Assembly (NCBI GenBank): GCA_035048815.1
Contig: JAUCBN010000021.1
Span: forward strand, 5,115,501-5,179,500
DNA length: 64,000 nt
Source of the DNA: Abelmoschus esculentus
Taxonomy: Eukaryota; Streptophyta; Magnoliopsida; Malvales; Malvaceae
Direction: 5' to 3'
Position numbers and translations under genes: made by a program. The notes below the pieces were generated by a model. It ran no database searches. It was not told the origin of the DNA and saw only the letters and a program-made list of their open reading frames with translations. Positions 46,135 through 56,032 of this stretch are shown in pieces. Position 1 is the stretch's first letter; every line of letters starts with the position of its first letter.

Positions 46135-46368
46135 TTCAAGAGGGGAGTATTGTTGCAAGCTGAATATGGTTGGGATGGTTATGTGGTCGTTTTATAGTTT
46201 TATTTGTTTTATTTGAAGTTTGTCGTTTTTTTTATTTGTTAAATGTTGTCATTTTGTCCTTGTTAAAGAGGTAGGGTTGAGCCTGGTTAGGGTATCGATT
46301 TGGCTGATTGGGAATTTGGCTCTTCTCTTCTTCTACGGGATTTGTTCTCTTTTTTCTTGTTATTTACA
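46135..46368 (+). repeat. PPT and 3' LTR of element D (end uncertain)
   Basis: A purine tract (AAGAGGGGAGTAT) leads into TGTTGCAAGC at 46,151. The LTR probably ends TTATTTACA at 46,368, giving about 218 bp. An alternative end is at AATCA, 46,375, followed by TAGTATCAAAAAG, a poor match to an initiator-Met PBS. The 5' LTR is missing, so the end cannot be proved. Confidence 0.5.
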
Positions 46369-46387
46369 GTAATCATAGTATCAAAAA

Positions 46388-47174
46388 GATGATTTGAAGT
46401 CTCTTCAGAGTGTCGGACAGATCATTGGAGAAGTTCTCAGGCCTCTTGATAATGAACGCTTGATTGTTAAAGCATGCAGTGGTCCTCGCTACGTGGTTGG
46501 TTGCCGCAGCAAAGTTGATAAGGAGAAGCTAACTTCAAGAACTAGAGTAGTTCTTGATATGACAACACTTACAATAATGCGGGCCCTTCCACGTGAGGTT
46601 GATCTAGTTGTTTACAATATGTTGCACGAAGACCTTGATAATGTCAGCTACTCAGCTGTTGGTGGTTTATCTGATCAAATTCGAGAGCTAAGGGAATCTA
46701 TTTAGCTCCAACTCATGAATCCTGAGCTTTTCCTTAGAGTTGGAATTAAACCTCCCAAGGATGTCCTCCTCTATGGACCTCCTGGTACTGGCAAGACATT
46801 GCTAGCCAGAGCAATAACAAGTAATATTGACGCTAACTTATTAAAGGTTGTCTTAAGTGCAATAATTAACAAGTACATAGGAGAAAGTGCAAGGCTGATA
46901 TGAGAAATGTTTGGATATGCACGTGATCACCAACCTTGCATCATCTTTATGGATGAGATTGATGACATTGGTGAGTGTCGTTTCAGTGAGGGAACTAGTG
47001 CTTACCGTGAATGCAGAGAACACTGATGGAGTTGCTTAATCAGCTTGACGGATTTGATTCGCTTGGGAAGGTTAAAATGATCATGGCTACAAACAGACCT
47101 GATGTTCTAGATCCTGCACTTCTTCACCTTGGACAGCTTGACCGAAAGATAGAAATTCCATTACCAAATGAACA
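46388..47174 (+). pseudogene. RPT4: Intron-less fragment of 26S proteasome ATPase RPT4
   Basis: RPT4 (subunit S10B) is one of six AAA ATPases in the base of the 26S proteasome. The fragment covers roughly residues 50-310 of the family's ~400. It begins DDLKSLQSVGQIIGEVLRPL; Walker A is GPPGTGKT near 46,780 and Walker B is IIFMDEID near 46,950. It then runs through MATNRPDVLDPALL to EIPLPNEQ. Homology is continuous through the whole length, so introns are absent, indicating an mRNA origin. It starts and ends inside the coding region, with no 5'UTR or poly(A). Stops (after LRESI, after ARLI) and a frameshift near 47,010 inactivate it. Confidence 0.85.
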
Positions 47175-47310
47175 GACTATTGGTTCTAGAATAACCCACG
47201 ACCAATTTACTGCGATTGAAGGGGATGTATCCTTATCTGGACAAAATCCTTGTATAAGGTGGATGAATAAACTTGTTTTAAATACTTCTAATGAAGAAAA
47301 GGAAGCACCA
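47175..47310 (+). other. Unrecognised segment between RPT4 and pyruvate kinase fragments
   Basis: An open reading segment (SRITHDQFTAIEGDVSLSGQ) continues the frame of the RPT4 piece into the pyruvate kinase piece. It matches neither protein. It may be a third captured exon or filler from template switching; I do not recognise it. Confidence 0.4.
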
Positions 47311-47763
47311 GACAACCTAAGCCTTGCTCGTGCTAAAGCAATTGATGTTGCTCATTCTGTGTTAGATGGAACTGATGCAAAAATCTTAGGGTCTGAAACC
47401 TTGAGTGGACTGTACCTTATTGAAATTGTCTCGACAGATGAAAAAAATTGTGCAAAGGTAGAAAAAGTTTTCAATGAAGATTTCTACTTCAAGAAAACTG
47501 TCAAATATGTTTGAGAACCAATGACTCATTTGGAATCTATTGCTTCCTTTGTGGTACGTGCAGCTATCAAGGTCAAAGCTTCTATAATTATTTGCTTCAC
47601 TTCATCTGGAAGAGCTGCAAGGTTGATTGCAAAGTACAGGTCATCAATGTCTGAGATATATGTTGTCATCCCTTGGCTAAAGACAAATCAACTAGGCTGG
47701 ATTTTTACTAATGCTTTTGAGGCTTCACCTATTAATATTAGTGGACGTAAAGTAATTGTTGAA
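47311..47763 (+). pseudogene. Intron-less C-terminal fragment of cytosolic pyruvate kinase
   Basis: Pyruvate kinase converts phosphoenolpyruvate and ADP to pyruvate and ATP. The fragment starts DNLSLARAKAIDVAHSVLDG, includes LYFKKTVKYV, EPMTHLESIAS, AIKVKASIIICFTSSGRAAR and KYRSSMSEIYVVIP, and loses similarity after NAFEAS near 47,735. These are conserved blocks at the end of the catalytic barrel and in the C-terminal domain of plant cytosolic isoforms. One stop (TGA after KYV, 47,512-47,517) interrupts it. It is in the same strand and nearly the same frame as the RPT4 piece upstream, without intron sequence. Confidence 0.85.
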
Positions 47764-48047
47764 TAAAAACGATTTACTTCTCGAGGCAACAAAGGTCGGC
47801 CTTTATCGGGTTATGGTGCTAGATATAGAGAATGTAATGGTGATGGTGATGCAAAAAAAATTCATCCACGTATCGTGTCTTCATTGTTACAAAATGTTAT
47901 TCCAAATGAATCTTATGAGGTTGGATCGGGGAAATCGATTCTTGCAGTGAAAAGTGAACCAATTCAGGTCATGTTAGTTAGTACAACATTTTCAATCAAG
48001 GTTAAGAGAGCATATAGATACTCTGGTCTAATTATCGAAAAAGGTTC
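47764..48047 (+). other. Unrecognised coding-like segment upstream of the element tail
   Basis: An open segment reads SGYGARYRECNGDGDAKKIH and then SLLQNVIPNESYEVGSGKS, and continues to the F-N-P-stop tail at about 48,050. I do not recognise it. By position it is either a further captured host fragment or a degraded part of the element. Confidence 0.3.
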
Positions 48048-48377
48048 ATGTTTTAATCCTTGAGGACAAGGATTTCTTTAAAGAGGGAAGCTTTGCTAGA
48101 TATCAATTTGAATTTACCGTTTTATTTTTGAATGTTGAGTAGCCGTTAAGCACAATAATAGTCATACGGTGCATTTTAATTTTCTGTTTTCAGCAGTTCT
48201 AAATGTTGCGTTTGGTAGCTAAAGTATTTGTACTGAGTGTGTGGTTGTGAGAAAAGACTATCGAATGAATGAAAATTAAGTCAATCTTCTTCCCCAATTT
48301 TTTTGTTCTGTGTCTCCCCTTGCTTCTCTGTCTCCCTATCCCTTTTAATTCTTGTTCTTGATATTTGGTCTGTTACA
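48048..48377 (+). repeat. Chromovirus-type tail, PPT and LTR of element F
   Basis: TTTTAATCCTTGAGGACAAG matches the last codons and following bases of E (53,636) and D (46,110). The purine tract AAAGAGGGAAG precedes the LTR, which starts TGCTAGATATC at 48,094 and ends GGTCTGTTACA at 48,377 (284 bp). That length and its end (CTGTGTCTCCC block, TGTTACA) resemble the LTR of E. Confidence 0.55.
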
Positions 48378-48561
48378 CAAGAAATGAAGTGAGGAGAACA
48401 AACTTTTTTGCCAAAAACTGTCTGAAATTTCGATTCTTGATTTCTTGATAGTAATGGTTACAAAGAAGGTTCTCTTGTTTTTCCTAATTGCTCCCCTTTT
48501 TATCTATTATAAAAGCTCGTTTAATCTTGTCTATGCTTTTCATTTCTGTTTTTAACCTTTG

Positions 48562-48848
48562 TGTCAGGAGTCAAAGTCAAAAGGGCCAGCTGGAGTTTGT
48601 TATTTCTTTTTAATTAAGTTAGTTTGTTTGTTTTGTTGTTTTTTTTTAGCCGTTAAAAGGGATTAATGAAACGGTGTGTTTCATCCCTTAGTCTATTAAG
48701 GCCAGGCTGCTGGTGTTAGGGTTTTTATCGAAAATATCGTGAGAATCATCAGTCTCCCTTAGTTTTCTTGAACTATTTCTGTGTCTCCCTTTATTCTGAA
48801 TCAAGTTCTTGTTTTTATTCTTTGGTTTGCTGGATTGTTACTGTTACA
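48562..48848 (+). repeat. 5' LTR of element E
   Basis: 287 bp, TGTCAGGAGTC to TTACTGTTACA. It contains an ATTAAGTTAG-rich U3 and a CCGTTAAAAGGG block. Confidence 0.9.
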
Positions 48849-48850
48849 AA

Positions 48851-48862
48851 AGGCATCAGAGC
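48851..48862 (+). other. Primer-binding site of element E
   Basis: AGGCATCAGAGC starts two bases after the LTR. It differs from the initiator tRNA-Met site TGGTATCAGAGC at two positions. Confidence 0.65.
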
Positions 48863-48881
48863 TTAGTAGTATCCTGTTGTG

Positions 48882-50231
48882 ATGGTGGACGGAGTTCTAA
48901 CAAGGGCGGGCCATGCTGCGATGAATGCTCAGGCGGCGGCAGCACAGGCGGCGGCTCAGGCGACGCATCAAACCTTACCAGAACCTATTCCGGGTCCTGA
49001 ATGGAGGCGTGAGACAGAGCAACTACGGGCAGATTTAAATGGGATGGAGTCACGTTTGGAACAATCATTAGATGGTAAGATGAAGGATATGAGGATATCC
49101 ATGATGGCCGATTTACATCGGTTGTTAGAAATCGCTTTGGGAAAAAGGATTAGCACTGAAGGAGTGGAGGGACTGCAAGCTGGGATATTGGAGACTCCTG
49201 TAATGGTTCCATCTTCCAGTCATGTTGTTGGGGAAATTCATCAAACACAGAGAGTGCACGAGATGAGGACTGGGGAATTTGCTCGAACACCTGGTGTACA
49301 CAATTTTGGCATGACAGAGGCTGCGGGGGTGAACAACCAAGGGATTCAGCAAGGACAGTCGAGTAATTAAAGTCAGACAAGCAATTTTGCTTACAAATTG
49401 CTATGTCCGAAATTCGATGGTGAGAATTTTAGAGACTGGAATTCGAAGTTAGAGCAATACTTCGAAGCTGAAGAAGTTCCTGAAGCTGCTAGGATTCGGG
49501 TGGTGATGCTCCACTTGGAAGGCAAGGCGTTACAGTGGCATCAATATTTGATGAAGAACCAAGAGGGGTTTAACCAGTTGACATGGGCACAATATGTGAA
49601 GCTACTCCAAGACAGATTTGCTCCGGGAGAATTTGAAGATCCGTTTGCTGAGATATTAGAGATGAAGCAGACAGGGACGGTGGAGCAGTTCTATGCTGAT
49701 TTCATACATTTGATCAACCGGGTGCAATTACCCGATACTTATGTTCTAAGTATTTTTAAAAATCATTTGCGAATAGAGATTAGCCAATATTTACATCTCT
49801 TGCAACCTAAAACTTTGATTGAAGCATTTCATCTAGCTAAACATCTAGAGAAAATATTTTTTCCTAGTCAGAAGAAGAATCCTTGGCCTATGAGCAGAGT
49901 TTCTGCTCCTCCTAGTTTGGCCATTCCTGCCAGATCCTTTACTAGTGGAGTGAGAGGAGGAGGGAGTCAAGGAAGTGGAATTGGATCCTCCTTGAATTCC
50001 AGGGTGAACACTCCTAGTATTTTGAGTCCTACTCGACCAAAAGCAACTGTAGTCACAGGGAAAAAAGGTACAGGATAAACTATTTCTTCTGCTGAAATAG
50101 AAGAAAGAAGAAGAAAAGGGCTTTGTTTTTGGTGTGCGGCAAAATATACTCCGGGACATAAATGTCAGAGAACTCAGTTATTTCAGATTGTAGTCGAAGG
50201 AGTTGAAGAGGATGGTGAACAAGAAGAATTT
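48882..50231 (+). pseudogene. Element E gag
   Basis: The start ATG at 48,882 opens MVDGVLTRAGHAAMNAQAAA, an alanine/glutamine-rich N-terminus, then a coiled-coil-like stretch. The capsid core follows (LCPKFDGENFRDWNSKLEQY, then LEGKALQWHQYL, near 49,400-49,560), with a zinc knuckle CFWCAAKYTPGHKC at about 50,125. In-frame TAA stops at 49,368 and 50,076 split it. Gag and pol share one frame here, as in Reina-type elements. Confidence 0.85.
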
Positions 50232-53200
50232 TTGGACTGTGAGGAAGAAGTGGATTTGGGTGAGCAAGAAGGTACCAAAAAAGAGGAACCCACTTTATCT
50301 TTACATGCCATGTGGGGTGCACAGAGTTGTGAAACCATGAAGTTAAGAGTAAAGATGGAAGACAGAAAGTGGATTGCCTTGGTGGATTCAGGAAGTTCCC
50401 ATAATTTCATAAGTTGGACAGTGATAAAAAGCCTTGGATTAAGGATGAATCAGAGAGATCAATTCAAGGTGATGGTAGCTGATGGAAACACCATCCAAAC
50501 CATGGGAGAATGCAAAGATGTTGAATGGGAGTCTCAAGGGTACAAGTTTAAAACTGATTTTCTGGTGCTGCCCTTGAAGCATTGTGATTTAGTGTTGGGA
50601 ATCCAGTGGTTGAGTGAATTGGGAACTGTGAAATGGGACTTTGGGAAGTTAAGCATGGAGTGGGAGAAAGAAGGAGAGTTGATAATATTGGAAGGATGTA
50701 AACCTAAGTCTACTGTATGGATGAATTCGAAGCAATGTGATAAATGGTTGAGGGGAGCTCCTAGTCCTTATACAAAATCTTTGTTATTTATAAATGCACA
50801 GTTGGGGATACAAGAGAATGGCAGAGAAATACAAACTGATTTAAGGGAGTTATTACAAAGGTTTGAAGATGTGTTTGAGACTCCAAAACACCTGCCTCCC
50901 GAGAGGGGTCATACTCACAGAATCCAACTTGTGGATGAGCAATCAGTGGTGAGAAGCAAACCTTATAGGTATCCAGCATCCCAAAAGGATGAAATCGAGA
51001 AGATGATTAAAGAGATGCTGGAAGCAGGAGTAATTCGAGACAGTAACAGTGCTTTTGCATCATCCATAGTTATGGTAAAAAAAAAGATGACACATGGAGG
51101 ATGTGTGTGGATTATCGAAGGTTGAACCAGATGACTATTAAAGATAAATTTCCTATGCCTATTATAGAGGAGCTTTTGGATGAGCTAGGAAAGGCAAGGT
51201 TCTTTTCAAAGTTGGATCTTAGATCGGGTTATCATCAGATCCGGATGCATGAGGCTGACATACCAAAGACAACTTTTTGAACACATGAAGGTCACTACGA
51301 GTTTGTAGTGATGCCCTTTGGATTGACGAACGCCCCAGCAACTTTTCAAGGATTGATGAATAAAGTTTTTAAAGAGTTACTAAGAAGATCAGTTTTGGTA
51401 TTTTTCGATGACATACTCATCTATTCTCCATCTTGGCAATCACATTTACAGCATTTGGAGGTGGTCCTGGAAGTTTTAAGGAAGAATCAATTATTTGCTA
51501 AAATGAGCAAATGTTGTTTTGGAGCAGAGAGCATTGATTATTTGGGATATGTGATATCAAGAGGAGAGATTGCTATGGACAGTGGCAAGGTGAAGTGTAT
51601 TTTGGAGTGGCCTTCTCCCAAAAGTATCAAGGAGTTAAGGGGTTTTTTGGGGTTGTCAGGATATTATAGGAGGTTTATTAAAAATTATGGGAGACTGGCT
51701 AAGCCATTGACTGACTTGCTGAGAAAAGGAGGTTGGAAATGGGGGGAGGAAGAGGAGAATGCTTTTAGGTTCTTGAAGGAAACAGTGGGGTCTGCTCCAG
51801 TTTTAATTTTACCAGATTTTCAGCAAGTTTTCACCATAGAAACTGATGCATCTGACAAGGGAGTTGGAGCTGTTTTGAGTCAAAAAGGGAGGCCGATAGC
51901 TTTCTTTAGTAAAGGGTTAGGAGTGAGACATCAAAAACTCTCAGTTTACGAGAAGGAGATGATGGCAGTGATCATGGTTGTGAAGAAATGGTCTCATTAT
52001 TTGATAGGGAGACATTTTATTATAAAAACCGACCACCAAAGTCTTAGGTTTCTTGCTGGAAATCAAGCCATAACACCTTCCCAACATAAATGGGTAGTCA
52101 AAATGATGGGGTATGATTATGAGGTGCAATATCGAAAGGGGTCGAATAATGTGGTTGTGGATGTGTTGTCTAGGAGGAGTGATGTGGGGAGTTGCAGTGT
52201 GATGACAGTGACCAGTGTGAGCACTGAGATGTTGAAAGAAATAGCAGCTACTTGGCAAGAGGATGAAAAACTAAAGAAAATAATTCTAGATTTGGAGAAA
52301 GGAAGGGACAGACACAAGAAGTATACTTGGGATGGTCAGATCTTAAAGAGAAAGGGAAAAATAATAGTGGGAAAGAATGAAGTGGTGAGGGAAAAGTTGC
52401 TGAATTTTTTCCATAGCAGTGTACTGGGAGGACACTCTGGGGCTAATGTGACAATTAAGAGGATGGCTGGAACTTTATACTGGAAAGGGTTAAGAAGAGA
52501 TGTGAAGAGATTTGTAAGAGAATGTCAAACCTGTCAAAAGAACAAAGGAGATTTAAGTCATCCAAGAGGTTTGTTGCAACCTCTACCAATACCTGAGAGT
52601 GCTTGGGAGTCGGTGAGCATGGATTTTATCGAGGGATTACCTTCATCCAGAAACAAGAATACCATTTTAGTGGTGGTAGATCGACTAACCAAATATGCAC
52701 ACTTTTTGGGGTTAAGTCATCCTTTTTCAGCTAAAGAGGTGGCCCAAGTTTTTTTGGAACAAGTATTCAAATTACATGAGGTACCAAGTAACATTATATG
52801 TGACAGGGACAGAATCTTTGAGCTTGTTTTGGTAGGAACTTTTTAAAAGCTTGGGGGTGAAAATTAATGCTTCAACTGCATATCATCCGGAGACGGATGG
52901 ACAAACGGAAAGAGTTAATAAGTGTTTGGAGACATACCTTAGATGTATGACCGGAGAGAAGCCCAAGGAATGGGGGAATTGGCTGCATTTAGCTCAATGG
53001 TGGTACAATAGCTCTTTTCACTCGGCTATTCAAACCTCTCCATATCAAGCTTTGTATGGACAGGAACCCCCTCAACACATACCTTACACTGCAGGGGATT
53101 CGAGGGTAGCTTCTGTTGATAGAAGCTTACAACAAAGGGAGGCAGCCATGAAGATGTTAAAATTCTACTTGAAGAGGGCTCAAACTCGGATGAAAAATCA

Positions 53201-53648
53201 ATCTGATAAAGAAAGGATTGATTGTGAATTTGCCATTGGTGATTGGGTTTACTTGAAACTGCAGCCTTATAGGCAGCAGTCTGTTAAACATAAAAGTTGC
53301 CAGAAGCTTGCCCCAAAATGGTTTGGACCATTTCAGGTTAAGAGTCGAATTGGACAGGTTGCTTATGAATTACAACTTCCAGCTGAATCAAAGGTGCACT
53401 CAGTATTTCATGTTTCGCAGCTAAAGAAACACATTGGAAGTGCAGAATTTCAAGCAGAACTTCCCATAATTGGACCTGATGGTGCTATTAGCAAGGAGCC
53501 TGTTCGAGTGATTGATCGAAGGATAAGGAAGAAAGGTAACAAAGCTGTGACAGAGGTACTTGTTGAGTGGACTAACTCCTTTCCAGAGGATGCTACTTGG
53601 GAGGTGCTGCATCAACTGAAAACTCAATTTCCACATTTTGATCCTTGA
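50232..53648 (+). pseudogene. Element E pol with chromodomain
   Basis: Domains in order: protease (VDSGSSHNFIS, 50,385), RT (PFGLTNAPATFQGLMN; FFDDILIYS near 51,405), RNase H (TIETDASDKGVGAVLSQKG, 51,835), integrase zinc-binding (CQTCQKNKG, 52,530) and core (MDFIEGLPSSRNKN; CDRDRIF; AYHPETDGQTERVN). The C-terminal chromodomain is at about 53,500-53,648 (TEVLVEWTNSFPEDATWEVL). Lesions: a frameshift at an A-run near 51,085, a TGA near 51,280 (an arginine codon in relatives by position), and a frameshift near 52,830 in the integrase core. The chromodomain would direct integration to modified chromatin. Confidence 0.9.
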
Positions 53649-53677
53649 GGACAAGGATCCTTTGAAGGAGAAGGCAT

Positions 53678-53963
53678 TGTCAGGAGTCAAAGTCAAAAGG
53701 GTCAGCTGGAGTTTGTTATTTCTTTTTAATTAAGTTAGTTTGTTTGTTTTGTTGTTTTTTTTAGCCGTTAAAAGGGATTAATGAAACGGTGTGTTTCATC
53801 CCTTAGTCTATTAAGGCCAGGCTGCTGGTGTTAGGGTTTTTATCGAAAATATCGTGAGAATCATCAGTCTCCCTTAGTTTTCTTGAACTATTTCTGTGTC
53901 TCCCTTTATTCTGAATCAAGTTCTTGTTTTTATTCTTTGGTTTGCTGGATTGTTACTGTTACA
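53678..53963 (+). repeat. 3' LTR of element E
   Basis: 286 bp, preceded by a purine tract (GAAGGAGAAGG). It is identical to the 5' LTR except for GGGCC/GGGTC and the length of a T-run. Confidence 0.9.
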
Positions 53964-55429
53964 CTTTGGTCCTTGGTTTGCTTAGGCCCACTGCATTTCC
54001 TGTTTAGGTAGAGGATTTAATATTTTCTTGTTTCTTTTGCAGGCTTTCTAGAATCGCCGGCAGGTCGGACGGTGATTCAGACGATGTTAGTGGAAGATCT
54101 CGACAGCCGAGACGTCAGGAGTCAACCAAGGACCGCACATTGTGCCCACGCACGCCTGTGCGCGTGGAGGTTTTTGGATGCTTCCATCAGATTCAATTGT
54201 GACCATCCGTTGCCTTCCAGATCCAATGACTGTCATTCATGAATGGTTGCGGCATAAAATGATTAAGATTAGGATTTTTGTGCATGTTGGGCTCAATATT
54301 TCGGGCCATTGTAGTATTAAGTTAATTTGGGCATACAATTTAATGCTGGGCCATAGATAAAATGCCATTAGACTGTTGGATATTTTTATGGATTTTTAAT
54401 TTTATGGGTTTTATTATTTTAACATGGGACATTAATAATATTCTAATAATAATAACAATGATAATAACACTAATAATAACAACAAAAATAAAACATGATA
54501 CTAATTTCTATTATATAGTAATCATGAAAATAATGTATGAACCTGATATAAAGATGGACATGCACACATAATGACATCTAATACATACAAACATGAGAAG
54601 TATATAGGCAACAAAACATATCTAATTTTGATGCAATTCATAACAGCACAAAGATAAATATAATACACACATAATAATTCACATTAAGGCAAAATCATAT
54701 GCAATAACGACACATAATATATACTGATAATAAGCCCTTATTTAAAATGCGAAAAATTAAAGATTTTAAATTTTCCGGTTAAAAATGAGTAATTACACTC
54801 TTTAACCTAGAAAAGGGGACAAATTCTTAGTGAATTGGTTAAAAATCTTTAGTGGTGAGCTAAGGTAGTGAATATAAATCTTTGCTCACTCAACAAATGA
54901 CCCAAATATCGTCATTCTTCATAATTTGACAACTAAATCGATTGTGCATCGAGCTAAACAATATAATTAGGTATTAGGTTTGAATCCTTTTAAACCACTT
55001 TTATTTTAGAAAATTTTTTACTATTAAAATTAAGATCAAATTAATAGAATGTATTAAAAGTTTAATGATCGGATTGATATTTTTTATAGATAAATTAGAC
55101 TTTAGGATGAACCACATACTTTAGTGTCTTTAAACATAATTTGCCCCAAGAGCAGTGGAGACTGGAGAGTGCTGCTCAGAAACTTCACGACGAGAGAGTC
55201 AAAAGCATGACTATTTGTACGAGTTGGAAGATAGCCTATACATTTTTAATACAAAGATTGTGGAGTGAGACCGCAGCAACGGAAACAGAAATCAAACTCG
55301 AAAATGATAAAATATAATGTATAAAAATGAAGGGATAAAATCTAAATATATTAAATTTTGAGGTCCAAAAATGGCGGTGATGGGATGTTTAATAATCCGA
55401 GGGACGACGGTGATGTGGTGACCCTTTAT
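53964..55429. other. Host flank without recognisable gene
   Basis: The first 250 bases after E are less AT-rich, and a pyrimidine-rich run ending TTTTGCAG at about 54,043 looks like a splice acceptor. The following open stretch (54,142-54,360) has no recognisable domain. 54,420-54,500 is an (AAT)n-like low-complexity run. The remainder is AT-rich and featureless to me. Confidence 0.35.
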
Positions 55430-56032
55430 TAGAGATGGCAACGGGCGGGCGGGCTGGTTTTTTGGCCGTCCCGATCCCGACTCGATTTAGTGATATTTAA
55501 ATTCGATCCTGTCCTGTCTTGGGTCAAAATATTAATTTATTCGTTCCGTTTTGGTTCGATATATTATTTTTTAAACTCGATTTTGATTTGACCCGATCTA
55601 AAAAATTAAAAAATTTTCGTCAACGATAAAAGTTAGATTCGACAATCTTTTATCACAATCATAAATTATGGTTTTTAAGTAATTTTAAATCAATATAGAA
55701 AAATTAAATAAAATATAATTTAAATTACTCACATATTTTATTTTATATTTAGAAGAAAAAGAAACTTGAATCATCGACTAACAGAATCGAATATCTTAAA
55801 ATTTGAACAACATCTAATAATTTTTTATTATAAGAACAAACTTCAAAGTATGAAAATTACTTAAAACCCATAAAAATGTTTATATATAATAATATTATTT
55901 TACTTAAAATTACTTGAATCATCGACCCGACCCGACTTAATGATTTCTAAGCCCATCCTATCCTGCCCCGATCCCCAAAATTAAAAAAAAAACGATCAGA
56001 TCGGATCGGGACGAATATTTTTATCATCCTTG
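55430..56032. mobile_element. hAT-like MITE
   Basis: A 603-bp element beginning TAGAGATGGCAACGGGCGGG and ending in the complement of CAAGGATGATAAAAAT. The ends are related to the CAGGGATGGCAA ends of plant hAT MITEs. The flanks CCCTTTAT (55,422-55,429) and TCCCTTAT (56,033-56,040) look like an 8-bp target duplication with small changes. The subterminal parts are rich in CCCGACCCGACC and CGGGACGG-like sequence. No coding. Confidence 0.55.

Larger units (their letters stand above)
42432..46368 (+). mobile_element. Element D: chromodomain Ty3 retrotransposon, 5'-truncated
   Basis: Starting directly at the end of A's 3' LTR, the sequence encodes the end of gag, protease, RT, RNase H, integrase and a C-terminal chromodomain. 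A PPT and an LTR-like start at 46,151 follow. The 5' LTR and most of gag are absent. Family: chromovirus, most like the Reina clade and closely related to element E. It presumably was the target into which A inserted, but the left half is missing from the window. Confidence 0.75.
46369..48377 (+). mobile_element. Element F: chromovirus-type 3' end carrying captured host-gene fragments
   Basis: Between D's LTR and 48,047 lie intron-less, same-strand fragments of at least two unrelated host mRNAs (RPT4 and pyruvate kinase). They are followed without a gap by a chromovirus-type tail: the codons F-N-P-stop, GAGGACAAGGAT, a purine tract and an LTR (48,094-48,377). The tail aligns with the equivalent tails of D (46,110) and E (53,636). 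I infer a transducing retroelement formed by template switching during reverse transcription. Its own 5' LTR is not visible, and D's LTR is different in sequence, so the left border is uncertain. Confidence 0.5.
48562..53963 (+). mobile_element. Element E: structurally complete chromodomain Ty3 element, TSD CTTTG
   Basis: A 5.4-kb element with LTRs at 48,562-48,848 and 53,678-53,963. CTTTG flanks both ends (48,557-48,561 and 53,964-53,968). The PBS is at 48,851 and the PPT before 53,678. One gag-pol frame ends in a chromodomain, of the Reina-like chromovirus type. By eye the LTRs differ by one substitution and one T in a T-run, so insertion was recent. The coding frame nevertheless has at least three stops and two frameshifts. 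Confidence 0.9.

Noticed and set aside
46366..46384. PBS after D's LTR making it the 5' LTR of element F
   Set aside because: TAGTATCAAAAAG matches the initiator-Met site poorly, and the LTR differs from F's 3' LTR (48,094-48,377). Left open but not claimed.
46388..47763. Functional AAA ATPase and pyruvate kinase genes
   Set aside because: Both are partial, lack start and end, have stops and a frameshift, and are fused to each other without introns.
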